64,000 nt of DNA, taken from positions 682,001-746,000 of the forward strand of contig QVLQ01000011.1 of NCBI GenBank assembly GCA_003545705.1, written 5' to 3'. Source of the stretch: Acidomyces sp. 'richmondensis' (taxonomy: Eukaryota; Ascomycota; Dothideomycetes; Mycosphaerellales; Teratosphaeriaceae). The translations under genes and the position numbers were made by a program. Positions 44,589 through 55,635 of the stretch are shown piece after piece (the stretch's first letter is position 1; each line of letters begins with the position of its first letter). The notes below the pieces were generated by a model, which searched no databases, was not told the DNA's origin, and saw only the letters and a list, made by a program, of their open reading frames with translations.

Positions 44589-45793
44589 GCCATGGTGCGT
44601 CTACTTGCTCGATACGTAATGAACAAACTCCGCAGAATGACGAATCAAAAGTCGTAACAGCACATGATCAATCTCACCATATTCATTACGGGGAGATGAT
44701 GACGACACTAGATTCCACTTCGGAGACTATTTCTGGTGCGAACGATCAGGACGACGTCGTTGCTTCGCACTCAGACCATGATCGTGAGGATACCATACCT
44801 GTATCTGGAATGACTGCAGCTTTGATTTCCTCGGACGAAGTTGATCATGATAGACTTCCAATGTCAAAGAATCAAATGAAGAAGCTCCGGAAAAAACAAG
44901 AATGGGATGCAAAGCGTGAAGAACGTAAAGTCATTCGCAAACAAAAAATTGCAGCAAGACGAGAGCGCAAGCGCGCATTGAAAGCCCAGGAGGGGTTTGA
45001 TGCCGGCAGCGGAAATGTCAATTCAATGCTCATGACCGGTCCAAAACCCCCTATCCAAAATCCAGTGCAATTACCTGTGACTTTTCTTATTGACTGTGAC
45101 TTCGACGACCTGATGCGGGATAACGAGCGGATATCACTTGCTGCTCAAATTACAAGGTGTTACTCCGACAACAAGAATAGCCTTTACCGCGCTCATCTAG
45201 CAATTTGCTCGTTCACAGGCCGATTGAGAGAACGATTTGACAATGTACTCACCCATTACAAGCAATGGCGAGGAGTCCGTTTCCTAGAGTGTGATTTTGT
45301 CGAAGCGGCGCAGTCAGCTAGAGATTGGATGTCTGCTGAACAGCATGGCGGTAAACTCTTAGGGACTTTCACGAAGTTTGCCAGCTTAGACGAATCAGAG
45401 CAACTGAAGCTAAAAACCGAAGGCGAGGTGATATATCTGTCTTCCGAATCTGATGAAACACTTACAGAGCTAAAGCCATTCAGTACGTACATTATTGGTG
45501 GGTTGGTCGATAAAAATAGGGAAAAAGGTATCTGTCACAAGCGTGCCATGCGGCGTAGTGTAAAGACCGCACGACTGCCAATCGGAGAATTCATGGAGAT
45601 GCAGAGTCGCAAAGTATTGGCAACAAATCACGTTAATGAGATCATGCTTAAGTGGCTAGAGTGCGGTGACTGGGGTGAAGCATTCATGAAAGCCATTCCA
45701 AAGAGGAAGGGAGGAAAACTGAAAAGTGCCAACGATCAAGGCGTGGCTGAAGGGACTTCTCAAGATGGCACAGCACTTGAAAATGCCATGTAA
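44549..45793 (+). CDS. TRM10: tRNA (guanine-N1) methyltransferase TRM10
   Basis: Intronless, 414 residues. TRM10 methylates N1 of guanine 9 in tRNAs using S-adenosylmethionine, through the SPOUT fold. An acidic, low-complexity N-terminus (to about residue 105) precedes a highly basic helix (about 106-147, KNQMKKLRKKQEWDAKREER) that fits tRNA binding. The catalytic domain starts at VTFLIDCDFDDLMRDNERIS, and the knot region is seen in STYIIGGLVDKNREKG, RAMRRSVKTARLPIGEF and NHVNEIMLKW. The C-terminal tail is Lys-rich. The start at 44549 gives the family layout, although an ATG at 44529 in another frame overlaps it. Confidence 0.96.
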   Translation: MEYGDRPSKMRKLSHGASTCSIRNEQTPQNDESKVVTAHDQSHHIHYGEMMTTLDSTSETISGANDQDDVVASHSDHDREDTIPVSGMTAALISSDEVDHDRLPMSKNQMKKLRKKQEWDAKREERKVIRKQKIAARRERKRALKAQEGFDAGSGNVNSMLMTGPKPPIQNPVQLPVTFLIDCDFDDLMRDNERISLAAQITRCYSDNKNSLYRAHLAICSFTGRLRERFDNVLTHYKQWRGVRFLECDFVEAAQSARDWMSAEQHGGKLLGTFTKFASLDESEQLKLKTEGEVIYLSSESDETLTELKPFSTYIIGGLVDKNREKGICHKRAMRRSVKTARLPIGEFMEMQSRKVLATNHVNEIMLKWLECGDWGEAFMKAIPKRKGGKLKSANDQGVAEGTSQDGTALENAM

Positions 45794-46575
45794 AATGTTT
45801 CAAAAAGTACCAGGAACGATAGGAAAAACAACACAGCAATTTAACAAAACGCTATGGCGATAGAAGTATTCTACCACTATAGGTCACAGGGTCTTCACGT
45901 TTCTATGCGAAGTATGAATAATTTGACCGGACCTGGAAAGACCAAGAGAGCCACAAGATTGAAGAAATAAAAACGCTCTCTGGTGTGACTGCCAATCGAA
46001 GTTGTGGAAATTTTAATTGGCACCGCAACCAGGTAGATTGTAGAACGGCACTGCCGAGAAAAGTTTCCCTTTGCTTTCAAGAAAGCTATGGATGTGGCGA
46101 GATAATATCACCTATCCAAGCTATTGAGCTAAGCTATTTTCTGGCCGGCTGACCACAGCTCTAAGAGAAGAGCTTTCAGGATGAGGAACGTGAGGACTGT
46201 AACACAGGTGAAGAGCCGATTAATTCTGAGACATTGGCAACACTGAGGTCAGCATAAGTCAAAGTTCTATGCTTCTTACAAGGAATATCTGTGTTAGCCG
46301 CTGGAGTTTAGGGCCATTAATACAACGCAGAAGCGAAATTCCGCGGCTGATCTGTTGCTAGAGTCTCTACGCGATCTTCTCTCATTTACAGGAGGTCTGA
46401 ACTCAGGTTTGACGACTTCTCCTTATCCAGAGAAGGAGTGGCGAGTGTTCTATGGCAGCATTTAACCCACACGGTCTACTCGGAAACTCCTCGTAGGCGG
46501 ATGTAGGCACGTCTGTTGTCATTTTATTCCCTACCTAGGCTCCAATGGAAGATACGAGCGCCTATGGTACTTCAT
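45794..46575. other. TRM10 3' flank
   Basis: 0.78 kb without coding structure. Confidence 0.4.
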
Positions 46576-46800
46576 ATGCCGCCCGCGCGCATCGCAGGAA
46601 TTCCAAAGCGGCCTCGTGTAAGCTTGTTGTAAACGCAAGATTCGCTGTGACCATTGAAATCCTATCTTTGCCCACTGTCGGGGGCGAGGTCTTCAGGACG
46701 AATGCTTCTACCATCGCGGCCAGCTCACCAGGGACAAAACTCAGCAGGTTCCCTGTCCTTTCAGTAATCTTCCAGTTGCAAAGGTAGCCATCGCCCTACA
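46576..46800 (+). pseudogene. Broken Zn2Cys6 transcription factor N-terminus
   Basis: ATG at 46576 starts a frame ending KRPRVSLL-stop. The next frame (from 46622) reads ACCKRKIRCDH, a stop (46655), then NPIFAHCRGRGLQDEC. Together these make a recognisable Zn2Cys6 DNA-binding cluster interrupted by a frameshift and a nonsense codon, with at least two of the six cysteines lost (the first, and the one expected after NP). Coding resemblance fades after about 46800, and no regulatory domain could be found downstream. It looks like a dead copy of a fungal regulator. No sequencing depth is available to exclude an assembly error, but loss of cysteines argues for true decay. Confidence 0.65.
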
Positions 46801-49491
46801 TCACCTCATGCTTTCAATCTCGGAAAGCGAATATTCCTACTAGTGCAATATTTCGAGGATTTGCCTATTATCCCTTCATATCAGACCCGGAAACCCACCG
46901 AGACCGTGATAGGCACGAAAACTTGGTTCGCTCAACTCAGAAGGTACTTGTGCAATTGCGTCAGATTTCTTTACTTGTAAAGTTACACCGTTCATACATC
47001 GCTAAGACGGTCGATTGATTTCTGTCTAGCGATCTGGTCTTACCCGCGTTCTGGATATAGATGATCGTTGCAACCAAACCGGCGATCTAGATGACCTTTC
47101 CCAAACAATAGACGAAGAGATCGTCACCTCTATAACCACAAAGGTAGAGGCTCATTTAATTATACTTAAATCTCCTTCCATGACCATTCATTCCGACTGA
47201 TATCCACAGGCATTCTTCACCGGGCAACTCTCCAAGCAGAGGAATTTCGTCCGAAGTATAGCAGGTTGTACCGGTCCAACCTCTGAGCACGTCGCCATTT
47301 ATACCCCAAGATGCACGACCAGAGAGTTGACTTGGCTCTGATGCAAATACATGGCGATACAGGTGATCATCTTTGAGTTGTCTGTCATGCCTCCTTCGTT
47401 CTTCCGAATACGATGACCACCGCCATAAATGATATCCCTTCGCTTTTAAGACCTAGCACGCGGCTCAAGAAATATGCACCTTCCTCGAAAATTTCAATGG
47501 CCGTGGTACAATGCGAGTCTGGATTACCTCAAATATAGCTTCCTGGTCGATGACTGCCAGCTGGCGCCTGGTAGGGGTCAAAAATATTGTCTTCTTAAGG
47601 CCTCGGGGGAGAATGTTTGTGTACGCATTTAATCGCCAAGACCGTTTGCGTAGCTAGTACTGGATCCCTCTCGGTTCCGACCTCCCGTCTAGCCAAGCCA
47701 TCTCTGAATGATATTGGATCAACACTGGTAGCAAGAGCGTTCATCTGCAAATTAGGCCTCATCTCGAGACTCAAATATAGCACGTTACGTCCCACTCGTC
47801 ATGTACCCTGCGTGTGGGCAGGGTAAGTTACTCAAAACGAACAGAAGAATATTGAACGTTTATTTTTTCAGCCTCGCAGCATGAAGCGCAGCATATACGC
47901 GGATTAAGACGCGGAATGAAATACGAAGCTCGGTATATATGCGCAATGCGTTGTAGTATTTAAAGGCAACTTTAACACAATGCGGAACTACAGAAAATAT
48001 GGCTATGAACAATCTGCTGTCTTGCCCATTGTGGCATGCCATTGAAATAGACACTGGGAGCCACAAAACGGATGGGAAGGAGACTACTCAACACGAGCAC
48101 GCTCGCTCACGTTGGTAATGCAGGTTTCTGCTGTTCAGGTAGTGGAACAACAGAAATGGCAGCATCCGAACTTCACACAGCTCACAAGAGCCACACACTA
48201 GAGCAGAAGATTAAACAGAAGCCAGGATGCGGACTTACCTGAACCTCTTGCCAACAAGACGGTAGGATCCTCCCGAGCAACTCTCGGTTCTCCTTAGCCC
48301 ACATGGAATCTACATCAGTCTTGTAAGGACGGCTCAATCAAGCAAAGAATGCAAAATGAAGTGGATGACATTATCCACCTTTATCTACATTTGTGGTGTG
48401 TACGCTCCCATTCACAGCTGTTAGACGTCATATCTCTGAAACAATTCCCAGATACAAAGAACACGGCAGATGACAATCCAAGTTTGCAAGACTGGCCTAA
48501 GACTGCCTGGCCGATCTTAAAAATTTGGCAAGCGTTACAGTAATTGATCTTACTGATGCCCATGAGACCACTGGCTGCCCTCGGCGATAGCCATATCACG
48601 TCTGTTTCCAGGATTGAAGGGCTTACCCCAATATGCTTGAATGAAGCGTGAAAACTTCCCACCCGCTAATCTCTAACTTAGAGTCTTCGATGTCAAAGAG
48701 CACTAGACGTAGAAGGAGTTGTTGGTTGTTGGGGCAGACATCAATTTGGCTCATCTACCCGCAGAGGGTGGTCTGGGATCTGTATATAGAGTGCGAACAA
48801 TGGATTACTGGGCAACATCGCAGCTCCAATCGTGTAGTCGGGACCGAAGAAATCGTCGAATTCAATGCATGGCCAAGGCGGTAGGTTGCCTCCAAAAATC
48901 TTGACCCTCTGTCCGTGGATAAATAAGGGCGGCACAACGCAGAGATGGAGCGACTAAAATTCAGGCAGGAGATACTGCAGTTTGAAAGGACTCCGAAGCG
49001 TCGCGAAGAAACACTGGTTCGGGGAAGGGCTGAAGAAGAGCTCATTACTATAGGAGAAAGCGTCGAGTAAGCAATATGGAAAAGGCATAATCCCGGTTAT
49101 GTTAATTCATATGATTGTGCCGAGGGTAGCTGTATCATTTGGCTTGCGACTAGTCGGTTGATATGCGCCGGATAAAATCGAAGGTTATTCAATTGAGGAT
49201 GTAAGACTACATCAGAAAAGAAGTCACGAGTGACAGTGCATATTCTAATGGACCAAAATGCGTTGGCTGTGCTACAAACAACAAGAAGGGGAGCCCGGCA
49301 ATATATAATACTCAGATGAGGATCGTGTACAGTGTTAATCCGCAACCCATGTGGCACATCCACAAATGTGAAACATTTGATCGAAATTTCCTTTTCCCCG
49401 GAAACAGTTGGGTATCGTGTCAGATAACTCCACAACACCAGCTCATACCCCTCACGGCCCACACCAATACAGATGTACCGATCGCAGAAAA
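46801..49491. other. Gene-poor stretch with possible gene scraps
   Basis: About 2.7 kb without a supportable gene. Near 48715-48780 plus, a short stretch (VVGADINLAHLPAEGGLGS) resembles one ankyrin repeat of the type found in large fungal ankyrin proteins. It is isolated and preceded by stops. I see no continuous gene. Confidence 0.4.
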
Positions 49492-52407
49492 TCACTTCGG
49501 CCGCCTGAAAAAATGTGCTTCGGTGTTCAACACCCAATCATCTAAACTCCAATTGTTGGCATCATCGAAGAGCAAGTAGAAATACTTCAGCGTCTCGGCA
49601 ATCCAAAAGCTCTCCATTGTATCCTTCAGCTCCGGCGCCGTCTTCGTAACATCATCGATCGCCGCGTTGCCGAACAAGGCTCGTGTGTGCGTATCAATAG
49701 CTATGAACATATTCCAACCGACTTCGCGCCAGTATGGATCGCCCGTGATGCGATACATATAGAAGACGCTTTCGATAGCTTCCGGCCGAAGGATGTACTT
49801 GCGGGAGTTGAGCTTGGTGAAGCCAGGTGGAAGGCGCTCTTCTTCGATCTTCTTTTGAACGAATTCTTCGTGTGGAAGTGGTGGTTTCGGTGTGTAGTGG
49901 AGATTGTTGACCCTATTCGGGCTCTGTGTAGATGAAGTGGTAGGTTTTTGAGATGGTTGAGCCGGAGCTGGGGACTCGGTGGAGTGCGCGAGTGGTGCTG
50001 CTCTGAGCATGTCGGACTCATCTTCAATGCCGACTGATTTGTCTGGAAGCTGCACGGGGCTCGCCTTCTCTCTCACTTCGCCATCATCCAGATCCCGCTT
50101 GTTGAATGCACGTTCAGCCTCCTTTGTGTTAGTTGCGGCAACAGGCTTGTCGCTCGTGGATGTAGCCACAACAGCACCGCCAGCAAGGACAGGCTTTCTG
50201 GTCCTAGTGTGCATGTAAGGATCAAGAGAGCGCCAGTATGCCGTCTGGTTCCACGGACAGTCTCCCTCACGTTTTTCGCATTCCATCGCCGTCAGCATCT
50301 CGGGCATGATGCCTGTGGTAGTACTTTCGTAGGCCCAAACGCATCCGTCCGTTAATTTACGCCCAATATCAATGTCGCCCGGCCGGTTAAAGATTTTGCC
50401 AGCCATTGCGAACATGCCGCCGGCAAAGCAAGTTAAATGTTCCAACTCCGGATACAAGTTATAAATGAATCCACCAGAACTGATGTTAACGGTGACTTTC
50501 ATCGTGCCCGAGATAAGAATGTCACGGTTATCAATGGTCATCGGCTTGAAGATCAGCGATTCCGTGATCGCATTGGCTGCCCTTTCATACATGTTCTTGT
50601 ATTGATCTGCATGTCCACCGAGCAGCAAGTACTCCTTTGGCAAGTATTCGTACGTCGAGTCTGACTGGCCACCGAGGCTAAAGGTCTCCATGGCACGTTT
50701 ACTGGTTGAACCAAGTCCTTTCGGAAGGCAGACTTCCTGGCCAGTGCGCTTTTCAGAACGATCAGATGAAACTGGATCGCGAAGCTCCACCTTGCGCAGA
50801 GGAGAGTCATTCGGAGAAGACTCATGGATGGTGCCGTTTTTACGTTCGGTGTATTTGGAATTTTCTATGTTCGAGTAATCGAGCTGCCTCTTTGCCTTAT
50901 TTGAGCCGAGTATGTTCGATGAATGGTGCTCTACTCTGTTTTCTTTTGACATTACCGTTCCTTCAAGCGAGTTTGGTAATGCTGACTTCTTGTTCGTTTC
51001 CGGCCGCTCCGTACCAATTCCCGAGTCCGATTTTTGTTTCTCTGCTCTGCCAGATGAAGGATCCTTGTTCCCAGCGGGTCTCGTAGCTTCAATTGGTCGG
51101 CCAGCAGACATGACTTGACCATCGCCACCAAACGAAAGTACTTGCTCCGAGTCACCGAGTCCACTGCGAATATGTGACACCTGAACTGGTTTCTCACAAC
51201 CTGACGCATCGACGGTGAGAGGCCACATCCCTGGCAAACGGGTCTTGTTCTGCCATTCATCGAGCGCATCGGTGATGCGTTGAATGGCGTCGAAATATTT
51301 CGGCTCCCCTGTGAGTTGCGCCAATCGCGTGAATTCCAGCGACATGCTGCCCAACTCAGCCAGAACAACGCGATTACTCGCCCGGTGTGGCTGAGAGGCA
51401 TACGCCGGTTTCCATCGGTAGAAGGTTTGGGGCATGCGATTGGGAGTGTCAAAAGCGGCGTACATAATCTCGGCCAATTCAACCGCCTTGTCGAGAAGGA
51501 TGCTATACTTTTGTTGCTTCCCAGAAATATCGTACGCAGCGATCAAACCACCAAGATAACGGATGGTCGTTTCGAAAAGCGGGATGTCCGACCGAAGGCT
51601 TGTTGTAAAGTCGATCGTGCGGACCATGTCGACGGCTTCATCGAACGCGCCATTCATACCCATCATCCAGAGAGTATCAAGACTGTCCACCAAGGTAGCG
51701 CCCCAGCCGTTGAATGGGTTGTTCGACCCACCAGAGACTGGCTTAACTTCATCGTTTCCGAAAGCAGCGTCACGATATCCGTACCAAGCATGTTCCGTCG
51801 CCGCCTTGATGGCTGACAAACGGGAGATGTCGGCTTTGCCGGCGTCATCACCCGAATACTGAATCTTCGGAATGGGCTTCGGAGAACCCGTGGGCAGCTG
51901 GATGGTGGTTTCAAGAGGGAATTGCTCCGGTGACGGCGACCAATGTATCGGAGTTGCCGTGTACGACTGTGTAATCTCCTTCCTACCCTCTTCTACCTGG
52001 ATGGGCAAGTCTTCCTCATCCGCTCCCAAGTTGATTACGGCTGGAGCCGACGTCGAACCGGTGGGAGGCATGGTTTGTTCCGAGGTGGTGGACGTCGCCT
52101 GTTCCATCTTCGATGAACTGGGTCCCTCATGGATCGCCGCTATAGATGTCGTCGGTCTAGGCTCAGGCTTTCGAGACGGGGCTTGCGCGACCGGAGCTGG
52201 AGGCTCTGCGCTGGCCAGAGCAGCAGCCTGTTGCTCTTCAGGCATTCCAACTCGATCGCTTCTCAACACCGCCCCACCTCCCACCACCTTTTCCGATGCA
52301 TACTCGGCATATGTCTCCACCTGGGCCCGTCTCGTATATACCAGCGCGACGACCACAAACAACAACCCTGCCGCCAGGAGCCGGACTCGTCGCCGGCCCG
52401 GGATCAT
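49492..52407 (-). CDS. GH47 alpha-1,2-mannosidase with two insertions
   Basis: Intronless, 971 residues, far longer than the roughly 500-600 usual for class I mannosidases. GH47 enzymes trim mannose from N-glycans in the ER or Golgi, with calcium. A single N-terminal hydrophobic segment (residues 9-24, LLAAGLLFVVVALVYT after RRRVR) makes it a type II membrane protein, followed by a Pro/Ser-rich stem to about 190. The catalytic domain starts near SAIKAATEHAWYGYRDAAFG and includes NGWGATLVDSLDTLWMMGM, DIPLFETTIRYLGGLIAAYD, MPEMLTAMEC, ILRPEAIESVFYMYRITGD and LNTEAHFFRR with the calcium-binding Thr. Polar insertions at about 400-575 and 742-855 break the barrel sequence. Whether it trims glycans or acts in quality control cannot be decided from sequence. 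Confidence 0.94.
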   Translation of the reverse strand: MIPGRRRVRLLAAGLLFVVVALVYTRRAQVETYAEYASEKVVGGGAVLRSDRVGMPEEQQAAALASAEPPAPVAQAPSRKPEPRPTTSIAAIHEGPSSSKMEQATSTTSEQTMPPTGSTSAPAVINLGADEEDLPIQVEEGRKEITQSYTATPIHWSPSPEQFPLETTIQLPTGSPKPIPKIQYSGDDAGKADISRLSAIKAATEHAWYGYRDAAFGNDEVKPVSGGSNNPFNGWGATLVDSLDTLWMMGMNGAFDEAVDMVRTIDFTTSLRSDIPLFETTIRYLGGLIAAYDISGKQQKYSILLDKAVELAEIMYAAFDTPNRMPQTFYRWKPAYASQPHRASNRVVLAELGSMSLEFTRLAQLTGEPKYFDAIQRITDALDEWQNKTRLPGMWPLTVDASGCEKPVQVSHIRSGLGDSEQVLSFGGDGQVMSAGRPIEATRPAGNKDPSSGRAEKQKSDSGIGTERPETNKKSALPNSLEGTVMSKENRVEHHSSNILGSNKAKRQLDYSNIENSKYTERKNGTIHESSPNDSPLRKVELRDPVSSDRSEKRTGQEVCLPKGLGSTSKRAMETFSLGGQSDSTYEYLPKEYLLLGGHADQYKNMYERAANAITESLIFKPMTIDNRDILISGTMKVTVNISSGGFIYNLYPELEHLTCFAGGMFAMAGKIFNRPGDIDIGRKLTDGCVWAYESTTTGIMPEMLTAMECEKREGDCPWNQTAYWRSLDPYMHTRTRKPVLAGGAVVATSTSDKPVAATNTKEAERAFNKRDLDDGEVREKASPVQLPDKSVGIEDESDMLRAAPLAHSTESPAPAQPSQKPTTSSTQSPNRVNNLHYTPKPPLPHEEFVQKKIEEERLPPGFTKLNSRKYILRPEAIESVFYMYRITGDPYWREVGWNMFIAIDTHTRALFGNAAIDDVTKTAPELKDTMESFWIAETLKYFYLLFDDANNWSLDDWVLNTEAHFFRRPK

Positions 52408-52837
52408 GATCGCGTGCCCACCAATGAACCTGAAAGACTTTGGAACCCTAGATAGTGAGGTGGAAGTACATGTTGGGTTCCGTCAACACAAGTGAGCGAC
52501 GGTTATGAGAAGGATCAACAGTATGGCTCTCGTCCGCCGCAAGAAGGGGGTGTCTTGGTTTTCTTGGCATAGCTTTTACCATCTTCCCGTTCAAGCTTGG
52601 GGCGTTTTCCATAATCAATTTCATTAATGCAGGGTCCAATGCCCTTCCCCAAATGGCAACGGCTCGCGGCATCGTTGTAACGCGGGGCAGCGTTGGAATA
52701 GCAAACTTGAACGTCGACGGCTACAAGATCGCCCCAGCCTATCCTGAAGAGCGTGAAGGCTTCAAAGCATGACCGTGTATGGAAAGTCAGAAAAACAAGT
52801 TATCAGAGGCTCCTCATCGCACCAGACCTGAATCCAC
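52408..52837. promoter_or_regulatory. Divergent promoter, GH47 / cupin
   Basis: 430 bp between two start codons. No obvious motif was found. Confidence 0.5.
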
Positions 52838-53296
52838 ATGGCGGCGCTGTCGGCAAGAAGAGTCGTCGCCTTCGGAACGACACGCACACTCTCTCCCCCG
52901 TGCCGGTATTTGACCAACGCCACAAGACCCAATTATGTCGTCTCGCTGGTTTCGGCGCCTCGAGTACCTGCAAAGCCAGGCGGGTGGCACCCAACTTTGG
53001 TCCATTCCTCGGGAGAAGTCAAGTTCACCGTCATCCGCCTCCAACCCGACGGCGGCGAGGTCCCCCGGCACTTTCACAGTCACACGTGGGACTACTTCCT
53101 CCCCCTCGAGGGTAAGGCGATGATCGAGACCACGACCAAAGACGGTCAAACGAAGGACTTTGAGATGTCGTCCGGCAGCTTCCTGGCCGTGGCGCCTGGA
53201 GATGTGCATCGAGTGAAAAATATGAGCAAGTCGGGCGAATTTGTGTTCCTGATTGCTCAGGCGCCGAGAGCGAAATACGATTTTGTTCCTACGTAG
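52838..53296 (+). CDS. Small cupin-domain protein
   Basis: Intronless, 152 residues. A single cupin barrel is visible: motif 1 is PRHFHSHTWDYFLPLEGKAM, supplying histidines and an acidic residue for a metal, and motif 2 is APGDVHRVKNMSKSGEF with another His. The first 25 or so residues contain several Arg and Ser/Thr and few acids (MAALSARRVVAFGTTRTLSP), which would suit mitochondrial import, though this is a guess. The substrate is unknown; small cupins of this kind range from enzymes to binding proteins. The start is the first ATG in frame. It is divergent from the GH47 gene. Confidence 0.85.
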   Translation: MAALSARRVVAFGTTRTLSPPCRYLTNATRPNYVVSLVSAPRVPAKPGGWHPTLVHSSGEVKFTVIRLQPDGGEVPRHFHSHTWDYFLPLEGKAMIETTTKDGQTKDFEMSSGSFLAVAPGDVHRVKNMSKSGEFVFLIAQAPRAKYDFVPT

Positions 53297-54360
53297 AACA
53301 CTTTCCGAGGCGTCGACCGTAACTCACCTTTCTGTTCTCCCTTTGTTGATGGGTAATCGCGAGCTATTCTTAGCATGGTGATACGTGGAGGCGGGTGTCT
53401 CGGCGATGTATTGATATATAACCTTTCTCCAGGTAAAAGCCATGTCTCTTTTGACTGCTGAAGGTCCCGGCCTACCAAATGAGGTGACAATTCAGTTATA
53501 TCACTCCGTTCTGCCTCACCTAGCAAACAAGTCGCACGCCCAAAATGGTTTTCGGACTGCATTTTGCTTTCTCATGGTAAGCCACTTCTCCCTGATTCCG
53601 CAATCTTCCACCATCACATACGATTTGAAATAACCTCTCTTCTCCACCCACCGCGCTTGTCGAGTGGATTCAGCCCGCAAGTCCACCAGCATGAGATCTA
53701 AACACGGGATGACGTCCGAACAGAGTGTGGAATTTGACAACAGTCCAAACGGATGCCGCTGGACGCAGAACCAGGTCTGCGCTGGTCGCATACACGAGAG
53801 ACATTTTACTGATGCTTCTGAACACGTCCACAGCGAACGTAGTCCCAAAGGCTGCGTCGGGCATGTGGTAGTGACATTGATGTGCTCGAATCAGAAAAAC
53901 TGCCGTCTGCGATTAGTTGTTGACTATTAAATTTGTCTGTATAAAATCCAGAATGCTCAAGTCTGTCTACCTCAGCTTCCATAGAATATGGTCATTCGCA
54001 CCTAAGTATTTCTCAGATTCGTGTACAGTGATGGGTGGATTACCCCCGAAATGGCACCACATCCTTCTGCCCCGGCCAAGTCTGATGCAGTGATCACGGC
54101 AATAAATTGCTGCCATAATGCTCACCCCCAAGGAAAGTGCTCATATAAGCCTTAATACATCTAGAAACAAGATGCCCATCTCGCAAATGCTTGAGCAGCC
54201 CGAGTTGCACCTATGGGAGGCTCGTCCAACCGGGACCATGACCACTCTTACGTATGACCCAATCAACCTGCTTTCCCGCAATGGTAGACATGTATACCGC
54301 ACCATACGCGGATATTGGAAACCCCAACACGGTGATGCGGTCAGAAAAGAGGACCCTCGA
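53297..54360. other. Cupin 3' flank, no gene seen
   Basis: About 1.06 kb. Short open stretches on both strands have no recognisable family and no convincing splice sites. Confidence 0.4.
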
Positions 54361-55005
54361 GAATGATTGGGACTCCAGCAGCAATGTCAGCTGTGTTGAT
54401 GAGTGAGGCTTTGAAAGATCCATGTCCTGCAAAATAATTTGGGTGTGCTTGCAGAGTCAAGCCATTCTCAAAGATCAATCTTCCAGATACAATCCGATGT
54501 CTTTCCTCCGGCGTGCGGACGGTCCGTGTATATTCAACCACCGGTGTCGAGTTTAGTCGCATTCCAGTCTTCCAATCCAAAACTTATACGCTAGTCAACC
54601 TCGAAGCGTTTCGCATTTTTCTTCAGATACGGCATGGACTGTAGAACCAGTGACATTTTCGCTTTCTCCGACTCGGAATGTGTTGTGCTTCGAATAGTCA
54701 GGAACCTCAATCGTCCCACGGAGATTACCTGGTCGAGGCCCTCCGCAGATGCGATCATGACACCATGGCCCACCCATGGACATGTTTTTTTCTCAAGGGC
54801 AATGAAGGTGGTCGCGGAGCCGGCTCATGGAATATAAACTCTTTGGGTACGGAAAGACCGGGGAAGCCTGCAATATATAAAGTAAGTTTGCGTATATCCG
54901 ATCAGCACGCAATATGGATCTGAGCAAGCGCACCGATCCGGAGAGCTGTGTCAAATGCGCCTGATCCGATATCAACGATTTCCATGAGTGCGGTTGTCAT
55001 GAGTC
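54361..55005 (-). pseudogene. Unrecognised minus-strand coding remnant
   Basis: Several minus-strand open stretches have protein-like composition but lie in different frames. One runs from an ATG near 54998 (ALMEIVDIGSGAFDTALRIG); others include QVISVGRLRFLTIRS, and near 54580-54361 LDWKTGMRLNSTPVVEYTR and RIVSGRLIFENGLTLQAHPN. They could be exons of a small gene with introns I could not place, or a decayed gene; stops occur in each frame between the open pieces. I do not recognise the family. Confidence 0.25.
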
Positions 55006-55635
55006 AACTAACGCGCGCGGTCCGCTCTGGAGGCGAGAGAATCTGAAGTCTGGAGACGATAACAGTACACCGCAATCCTCCAGGTCCTACAACGGTCTGC
55101 CGTAATCATGACAAAGGACCGATGCTGATCGACGTGTCCCTCAGATCTCATCTACTTGGAGTGTGTAGACGCTCTAATCCAACCGATACTGCATCAGCGA
55201 ATTGCACTCAGAGGTGATAGCGTCCGAGACACGTCAGGAGGAGGGAATGATGTTACCGCAGCAGGCATTGCACATCTTTTTGAATTATATTTACAATTTC
55301 ATGACCACCAATTCCGACGTACGCGATCAATTGTCTCACCGTGCCATATAAATCATCGCGGCATTACCAGGAGAGCAGGTCCTGTCTAATCTCGGCTCCT
55401 TCAATGGATATTGAGCTCTTACATTTATAGTCTCCCAGCCGCGTGTGCCTAACGAACCGTGCTAATGCCCATTCACAAATGGTTCCTTTCTCCATGATTT
55501 TTCTACACGTAAACGCTATCAAAACCAAAAACCCACAAAAAGAACCGGCCCGGTTCTGGAACGTCCAAGAAGTTGTCTTGAATCCAGCGTTTCCTTCCTG
55601 GCTGACCAATCAGGCTATTAATGTCAACCCTCCTC
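55006..55635. other. GH72 3' flank, no gene seen
   Basis: 0.63 kb beyond the GH72 stop. No coding structure is supported. Confidence 0.4.

Noticed and set aside
48715..48780. Ankyrin-repeat gene
   Set aside because: Only one repeat-like stretch of about 20 residues is seen, with stops before it; too little for a gene call.
51872..52495. 207-codon plus-strand frame
   Set aside because: Shadow of the GH47 stem region, which has clear protein features on the minus strand.
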